From an uncultured Verrucomicrobiota bacterium (GTDB lineage Bacteria > Verrucomicrobiota > Kiritimatiellia > RFP12 > UBA1067), in contig CAMNLN010000102.1 of assembly GCA_946543025.1 (NCBI GenBank), forward strand, positions 1 to 10,411: a stretch of 10,411 bases of DNA. Reading direction: 5' to 3'. Of this stretch, positions 6,513-10,411 are shown one piece after another (positions within the stretch are counted from its first letter, which is position 1; each line of letters opens with the position of its first letter). The notes beneath the pieces were generated by a model, which was given only the letters and a program-made list of their open reading frames with translations, was not told where the DNA came from and made no database searches. Position numbers and translations under genes: made by a program.

Positions 6513-6518
6513 TGCCAC

Positions 6519-8453
6519 ATGAAAATTAAAGCACATGTTGCCATCGTCGCCGTTTGCCTGCTGGCGCTTGGCGCGGAGGCGTTGCGTCCGCCCGCCGTGC
6601 CGCTCGTGTCGGTCTCGCCGCACTTCAGCCTGTGGAGCCGGGCGGACAGGCTCTACGACGTCGACACGACGCACTGGGCGGGCACCGTCCAGCCGCTTTC
6701 CGTTTTCCTCGATGCGGACGGCGTCACCTACCGCCTCTGCGGACGCGGCGACGGGCGAGGCGTGGAGATGCCCGTGCTGCCGCAAGAGTCATGCCGCGTG
6801 GGCGCGACGACGACGAGCTACCGCTTTGCGGACGGGAAGGGCCTTTCCGCCGAGATCGACTTCACGACGCCGCGCTTGACGGAGGACCTGGATGTTTTCT
6901 CGCGCCCCGTCACCTACATGACGGTGCGCGTGGCTGGCGCGAAAGAGGCGACCGTGCGCGCGACGATCGCGGGCGCGTTCGCGACGAACGACGACCGCGC
7001 GAAAATGGTTTGGACGACGAACGCCGTCGCCGGCGTGCGAGATGTCTCCGTGAGCCGCGCCGAGCAGACTCCGTTCTTGGTCCGCGGCGACCGCAAGCGC
7101 GCCGACTGGGGACGCGTGCATCTCGTCGGTCCGCTAACCGCTCCCAGCCAGCCGCTAACCACGACCTTTCTTCTTGCCTACGATAGCGTGAAGAGCGTGC
7201 GCTTCTTCGGCGCGGAACTGGTCGACTGGTGGGCGCGCGACGGCAAGACGTTCGACGCGATGCTCTCCGAGGCCGTGCGCGACGCGGCTGCGCTCGAGGC
7301 GAAGTGCCGCGCGTTCGACGCGTCGTTCCGGCGCGACATGGAGTCCGTCGGCGGCGCGAAATACGCCGCGATCGCGGAACTCGCCTGGCGGCAGAGCTTT
7401 GCCGCCTGCACGTTCGTGGCGAACAAGGACGGCGAGCCGTTCATGTTCTCGGCCGAAAACGGGTCCGGCGGCATGATCGGCACGACGGACGTGTTCTATC
7501 CTCAGCTGCCGCATCTGCTCTTGACGAGCCTGACGCTCGCAAAGGCGACGCTCGCGCCCACGTGCATCTACGCCGCGTCGGACGCCTGGCCCTATCCCTA
7601 TGCCCCGCACGACCTCGGGCTCTATCCTGTGGCGGAGGGCCAGTACTACGGCATGAAGAAGGGACAGGCCGTGGGCGGCGGCACGGACGATACCTTCCGG
7701 ATGCCGGTGGAGGAGTGCGGCAACATGCTCATCGCGCTCGCGGCGGTGGCGAAGGCCGAAGGAAACGCGGACTTCGCGGGACGCTGGTGGGGCGAGGTGA
7801 CGAAGTGGGCGGAGTATCTCTCCAAGTTCGGATACGATCCCGGCAACCAGCTCTGCACGGACGACTTCGCCGGGCATCTGGCGCACAACGCGAACCTTTC
7901 GGTCAAGTCGATCATGGCGCTCGCGTCGTACGCGCTCATGGCGGAAATGCGCGGCGAACGCACGGCGGCGGAGAAGTACCGCGCGGCGGCGAAGGCGATG
8001 GTGCCGAAGTGGATCGAGGCCGAAAAGGGAGGCGCGTTCGGCGGCGGGCGGATCGCGTTCGACCGGCCCGGCACCTGGAGCCTCAAGTACAACCTCGTCT
8101 GGGATCGCCTGCTCGGCTTCAACCTCTTTCCGAAGGAAGTCGCGGAGGCGGAGCTGCGCGCCTATCGCCAGGCGGAGGGACCCTACGGCGTGCCGCTCGA
8201 CTGCCGGAAGACATACACGAAGGCGGACTGGCTCGTGTGGTGCGGCGCGCTCACCGGACGGCGCGAGGACCTTGAGTTCCTCTGCGCGGGCATCTACCGG
8301 TTCCTCGACGAGACGCCCGACCGCGTCGCGTTCAGCGACTGGTACATGACGGACTCGGGACTGTTCCGCGGGTTTATCGCGCGCAGCGTTGTGGGCGGCG
8401 CGTACATGCCGGCGCTCTTCCGCGCCGACCTTGTGGAGAAATACCGGAAGTAA
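6519..8453 (+). CDS. Secreted DUF5127/DUF4965/DUF1793 family protein (glutaminase A-like, six-hairpin glycosidase-like fold)
   Basis: The protein has 644 residues, with a Sec signal peptide at 1 to about 21 (MKIK, hydrophobic core, GAEA). The mature start RPPAVPLVSVSPHFSLWS (23-40) followed by THWAG (51-55) is the signature opening of this family. A beta-rich part (about 60-230, with DVFSRPVTYMTVRV at 125-138) leads into an alpha-helical half (about 270-640). That half has GGMIGTTDVFYPQLP (317-331), MPVEECGNMLIALA (395-408), DDFAGHLAHNANLSVKSIMA (448-467), YNLVWDRLLG (524-533) and FSDWYMTDSG (605-614). The family takes its name from a fungal extracellular glutaminase. Bacterial members are often annotated among carbohydrate-active genes, and their real substrate is unclear. 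It is somewhat shorter than many members (about 800 residues). It heads an operon with rimO 4 nt downstream. A heptamer repeat interrupts residues 205-214. Confidence 0.87.
   Translation: MKIKAHVAIVAVCLLALGAEALRPPAVPLVSVSPHFSLWSRADRLYDVDTTHWAGTVQPLSVFLDADGVTYRLCGRGDGRGVEMPVLPQESCRVGATTTSYRFADGKGLSAEIDFTTPRLTEDLDVFSRPVTYMTVRVAGAKEATVRATIAGAFATNDDRAKMVWTTNAVAGVRDVSVSRAEQTPFLVRGDRKRADWGRVHLVGPLTAPSQPLTTTFLLAYDSVKSVRFFGAELVDWWARDGKTFDAMLSEAVRDAAALEAKCRAFDASFRRDMESVGGAKYAAIAELAWRQSFAACTFVANKDGEPFMFSAENGSGGMIGTTDVFYPQLPHLLLTSLTLAKATLAPTCIYAASDAWPYPYAPHDLGLYPVAEGQYYGMKKGQAVGGGTDDTFRMPVEECGNMLIALAAVAKAEGNADFAGRWWGEVTKWAEYLSKFGYDPGNQLCTDDFAGHLAHNANLSVKSIMALASYALMAEMRGERTAAEKYRAAAKAMVPKWIEAEKGGAFGGGRIAFDRPGTWSLKYNLVWDRLLGFNLFPKEVAEAELRAYRQAEGPYGVPLDCRKTYTKADWLVWCGALTGRREDLEFLCAGIYRFLDETPDRVAFSDWYMTDSGLFRGFIARSVVGGAYMPALFRADLVEKYRK
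7133..7160 (+). repeat. Heptamer-periodic tract inside the DUF4965-type gene
   Basis: Four 7-nt blocks lie end to end: GCTAACC, GCTCCCA, GCCAGCC, GCTAACC. The first and last are identical and the middle two are related. The tract encodes roughly PLTAPSQPLT (205-214), a Pro/Thr-rich segment between two conserved beta strands. The same 7-nt period is seen in the U32 gene and near position 860. Confidence 0.5.
8446..8450 (+). promoter_or_regulatory. Shine-Dalgarno of rimO
   Basis: GGAAG ends 7 nt before the ATG at 8458 and overlaps the last codons of the upstream gene. It supports 8458 over the in-frame ATG at 8389, which lies deep in the upstream coding sequence and would add 23 residues unlike any RimO. 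Confidence 0.55.
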
Positions 8454-8457
8454 GGCC

Positions 8458-9798
8458 ATGGAAAGGAAACCGATCAGCGTTGGGCTCGTTTCGCTCGGTT
8501 GCGCGAAGAACACCGTCGACCTGCAGGTGATGGCCGGCCATCTGCTGAAGGCCGGTTGCGTGCTCGCGCCGCAGCCGGACGACGCGGACGTGATTCTCGT
8601 GAACACGTGCGCGTTCATCGAGGCGGCGCGTGCGGAGGCCGTTGAGGAGATCCTTCGCGCGTGCGAGCTGAAAAAGACGGGGCGGTGCCGGGCGGTGGTC
8701 GTCTCGGGATGCTTCGCGCAGCGCTACGGCGAACGGTTGACGGCAACCTTCCCGGACGTGGATGCGTTCCTCGGCGTCGACGCGCTCGACAAGATCGCGG
8801 GCATCGTCCGCCGTGCGGTCGGCGGGGATAAGGCGAAGGTCGTCGTGCCGCCGGGGATGCCGGAGAAGCTCTTTGCGCCGCCGGTTCCTGCCCTGCGTCT
8901 TACGGGGGCGGCGTTCGCCTACCTGAAGATCGCGGAAGGGTGCGCGCACCGCTGCTCGTACTGCGCCATCCCGGCAATCCGCGGACAATACCGCTCGCGG
9001 CCGCTGCGCTCGATCCTTGCGGAGGCGCGCGCCCTCTTGGCGACCGGGGTGAAGGAACTGAACGTCATCGCGCAGGATCCGCTGCTCTACGGCGTGGACT
9101 TCGCCGACGGTACGAACGTCGTCACGCTCCTGCGCGCGCTCGACAAGCTGAAGGGCGACTTCTGGCTGCGCGTCCTCTACGCCTATCCGAGCGAGATCAC
9201 GGACGAGTTCCTCGACTGGATGAACGCCTCGCCGCACGCGGTGAAATACGTCGACGTGCCGATCCAGCACACCGACCCGCAGATCCTCAAGGCGATGGCG
9301 CGCGGATCGGCCGCGAAGGCGACGCTGGCGGCGGCCGGGCGCCTGCGCGCCGCCGTGCCGGGCGTGACGTTGCGAACGACGGTGCTGACGGGCTTTCCGG
9401 GCGAGACGAAAGACTCGTTCGCGAAGCTCCTGATGGACGTGAAGCGCATGAAGTTCGACCATCTGGGGGCGTTCGCGTTTTCGCCGGAGGAAGGGACGGT
9501 CGCCGCCGAGCTGGACGGATGCCCGCCGCCTGCGGAGGCTGTCAAGCGCGCGCGCGCGGTGATGTCGGCCCAGCGCAAGGTGTGGGCCGAAAAGGCGAAA
9601 GGGCATCTTGGCAAGACGTTCCGCGCGCTCGTGGTCGCGCCCGGCGTCGCCCGTCTCGAAAGCCAGGCGCCGGACGTGGACGGGGTTGTCCGCTTCACGG
9701 GCAAGGCGGAGATCGGCGCGTTCGCGAAGGTGCGCATCGAGAAGGTCGATGGATTCGACTTTGAGGCGACGATTCTCGCGCAAGGAGAAAAGGCATGA
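8458..9798 (+). CDS. rimO: Ribosomal protein S12 methylthiotransferase RimO
   Basis: RimO is a cytoplasmic radical-SAM enzyme that adds a methylthio group to a conserved aspartate of ribosomal protein S12. The protein has 446 residues, close to the usual 440. The N-terminal UPF0004 domain holds SLGCAKNTVD (12-21), NTCAF (49-53) and SGCFAQRYGE (83-92), giving Fe-S cysteines C15, C51 and C85. The radical-SAM domain has KIAEGCAHRCSYCAIP (157-172) with C162, C166 and C169, then VDVPIQH (265-271) and TGFPGET (311-317). A TRAM-like domain fills about 385-442. Motifs SLGCAKN and YVDVPIQH separate it from MiaB. One departure is IAQDPLLYG (204-212), where most RimO proteins have Thr or Ser after Asp. 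The gene starts 4 nt after the upstream stop and overlaps the next start as ATGA, so it is translated from an operon mRNA. Confidence 0.95.
   Translation: MERKPISVGLVSLGCAKNTVDLQVMAGHLLKAGCVLAPQPDDADVILVNTCAFIEAARAEAVEEILRACELKKTGRCRAVVVSGCFAQRYGERLTATFPDVDAFLGVDALDKIAGIVRRAVGGDKAKVVVPPGMPEKLFAPPVPALRLTGAAFAYLKIAEGCAHRCSYCAIPAIRGQYRSRPLRSILAEARALLATGVKELNVIAQDPLLYGVDFADGTNVVTLLRALDKLKGDFWLRVLYAYPSEITDEFLDWMNASPHAVKYVDVPIQHTDPQILKAMARGSAAKATLAAAGRLRAAVPGVTLRTTVLTGFPGETKDSFAKLLMDVKRMKFDHLGAFAFSPEEGTVAAELDGCPPPAEAVKRARAVMSAQRKVWAEKAKGHLGKTFRALVVAPGVARLESQAPDVDGVVRFTGKAEIGAFAKVRIEKVDGFDFEATILAQGEKA
9782..9787 (+). promoter_or_regulatory. Strong Shine-Dalgarno of the Gfo/Idh/MocA gene
   Basis: AAGGAG is followed by a 7-nt spacer and the ATG at 9795. 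It lies in the last codons of rimO. It shows that this genome does use canonical ribosome binding sites for operon-internal genes, in contrast to the heads of its transcription units. Confidence 0.75.
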
Positions 9799-10411
9799 AA
9801 AGACGTGACTTCCTAAAACTGGCGGCGGCGGGCGTGCCCGCGTTCAACGTCGGGACGCTGCTGGCCGCGCCGCTCGCGAAGCGGATTGCGCAGGGGGGAC
9901 GCATCCGCGTGGCGCTGATTGGCTGCGGCGCGCAGATGACGGGCCTCATCCGCCGGATGGGCGGCGACAAAAACGTGCAGGTGGTCGCGCTCGTCGATCC
10001 GCTGCCTTCCGGCATCGCGGCCGTCAAGCGGTCCGCGCACAAGTTCTACGGCTCGTTCGACTTCACGGGCGCGTGGGAAGGGGCTGACTACCGCGAGATG
10101 TTCGAGAAGGTCGGGGACCGCATCGACGCCGCGTTCATCGCCACGCCGAACCACCACCACGCCATCCCCGCCCTGATGGCCATCCGGCGCGGCATCCACG
10201 TGTACGTGGAGAAGCCGCTCGCCCTGACGATCCAGGAGGTTCAGCTGCTCCAACGAGAGGCGAAGAAATACGGCGTCGTCACGCAGGTGGGCAACTACGG
10301 CCACTCCACCAAGGCGATGAAGATGTGCGTGGACGCGGTGAAGAACGGCGTGATCGGCGACGTGACGGAGGTGTACAGCTACTCCGACCGCGTGAACTCG
10401 ATGTTCTTCCG
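9795..10411 (+). CDS. Tat-exported Gfo/Idh/MocA family oxidoreductase, N-terminal part (cut by window edge)
   Basis: The first 205 residues are visible. MKRRDFLK followed by a hydrophobic run (LAAAGVPAFNVGTLLAAPLA) is a twin-arginine signal, implying export in folded form with bound cofactor. A Rossmann NAD(P) domain starts at RIRVALIGCGAQMTG (36-50), with the GxG turn at 43-45 and an acidic end of beta-2 at VALVDP (64-69). Family motifs IATPNHHHA (115-123) and VYVEKPLAL (136-144) are present; K140 in EKP is the usual catalytic or substrate-contacting lysine. Relatives oxidise or reduce sugars and inositols, and exported ones include glucose-fructose oxidoreductase-like proteins. The substrate cannot be inferred. 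The ATG overlaps the rimO stop by 4 nt (ATGA), suggesting translational coupling. No stop codon is reached before the window edge. Confidence 0.92.
   Translation, partial: MKRRDFLKLAAAGVPAFNVGTLLAAPLAKRIAQGGRIRVALIGCGAQMTGLIRRMGGDKNVQVVALVDPLPSGIAAVKRSAHKFYGSFDFTGAWEGADYREMFEKVGDRIDAAFIATPNHHHAIPALMAIRRGIHVYVEKPLALTIQEVQLLQREAKKYGVVTQVGNYGHSTKAMKMCVDAVKNGVIGDVTEVYSYSDRVNSMFF

Noticed and set aside
8389..8457. Upstream in-frame start of rimO at 8389
   Set aside because: It would place 23 residues without RimO similarity in the upstream coding sequence; 8458 has a Shine-Dalgarno and the typical 4-nt gap.
7155..8618. 487-codon minus-strand open frame over the DUF4965-type gene
   Set aside because: It is a shadow frame, Arg/His-rich, crossing the gene boundary into rimO with no ribosome binding site or family pattern.
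8374..9783. 469-codon minus-strand open frame over rimO
   Set aside because: It is the complement of a clear rimO gene and has low-complexity, Arg-rich content and no recognisable motif.
1..10411. CRISPR array, insertion sequence, prophage or defence island
   Set aside because: No spaced direct repeats of CRISPR length, terminal inverted repeats with a transposase, phage proteins or nuclease/helicase defence genes were seen on either strand.

Overview
The window is high-GC bacterial DNA with 0 to 50 bp between most genes. It holds six protein genes (two cut by the window edges) and two tRNA genes. The gene set is a GspE/PilB ATPase, a very large secreted beta-helix protein with a C-terminal lectin-like module, a DUF5127/DUF4965/DUF1793-type secreted enzyme, a Tat-targeted Gfo/Idh/MocA oxidoreductase, RimO, and a long U32 protein. 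This mix fits a polysaccharide-degrading member of the PVC superphylum, most likely Verrucomicrobiota/Kiritimatiellae. That placement is inferred from family composition and GC only; no phylogenetic marker was aligned.

Layout. Positions 1-752 (minus) hold the N-terminal 250 residues of a type II secretion/type IV pilus assembly ATPase. Positions 960-1175 (minus) hold tRNA-Leu(GAG) then tRNA-Tyr(GTA), with a matching promoter upstream and an intrinsic terminator downstream. Positions 1467-4169 (plus) hold a 900-residue secreted right-handed beta-helix protein. It converges on, and overlaps by 8 bp, a 767-residue U32 family protein at 4162-6465 (minus) that resembles the RlhA rRNA-hydroxylation group. 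A 53-bp divergent promoter region separates that gene from a plus-strand operon: the DUF4965-type secreted enzyme (6519-8453), rimO (8458-9798) and a Gfo/Idh/MocA oxidoreductase (9795 to beyond the edge).

How the genes fit together. The beta-helix protein, the DUF4965-type protein and the Tat-exported oxidoreductase look like parts of an extracytoplasmic carbohydrate-processing lifestyle. RimO (ribosomal protein S12), the U32 protein (probably RNA modification) and the tRNAs serve translation. The two sets are interleaved, with rimO sitting inside the carbohydrate-type operon.

Two patterns cut across the genes. First, all five visible transcription-unit heads carry an extended -10 box (TGnTAnnAT). 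At three protein genes this box ends only 6-9 nt before the chosen ATG, which implies leaderless mRNAs, whereas the operon-internal genes have Shine-Dalgarno sequences. Second, short degenerate tandem repeats with 7-nt or 8-nt periods occur inside two coding sequences and in one intergenic region. They look like in-frame microsatellite invasions of surface loops. I saw no CRISPR array, insertion sequence, prophage gene or defence system.
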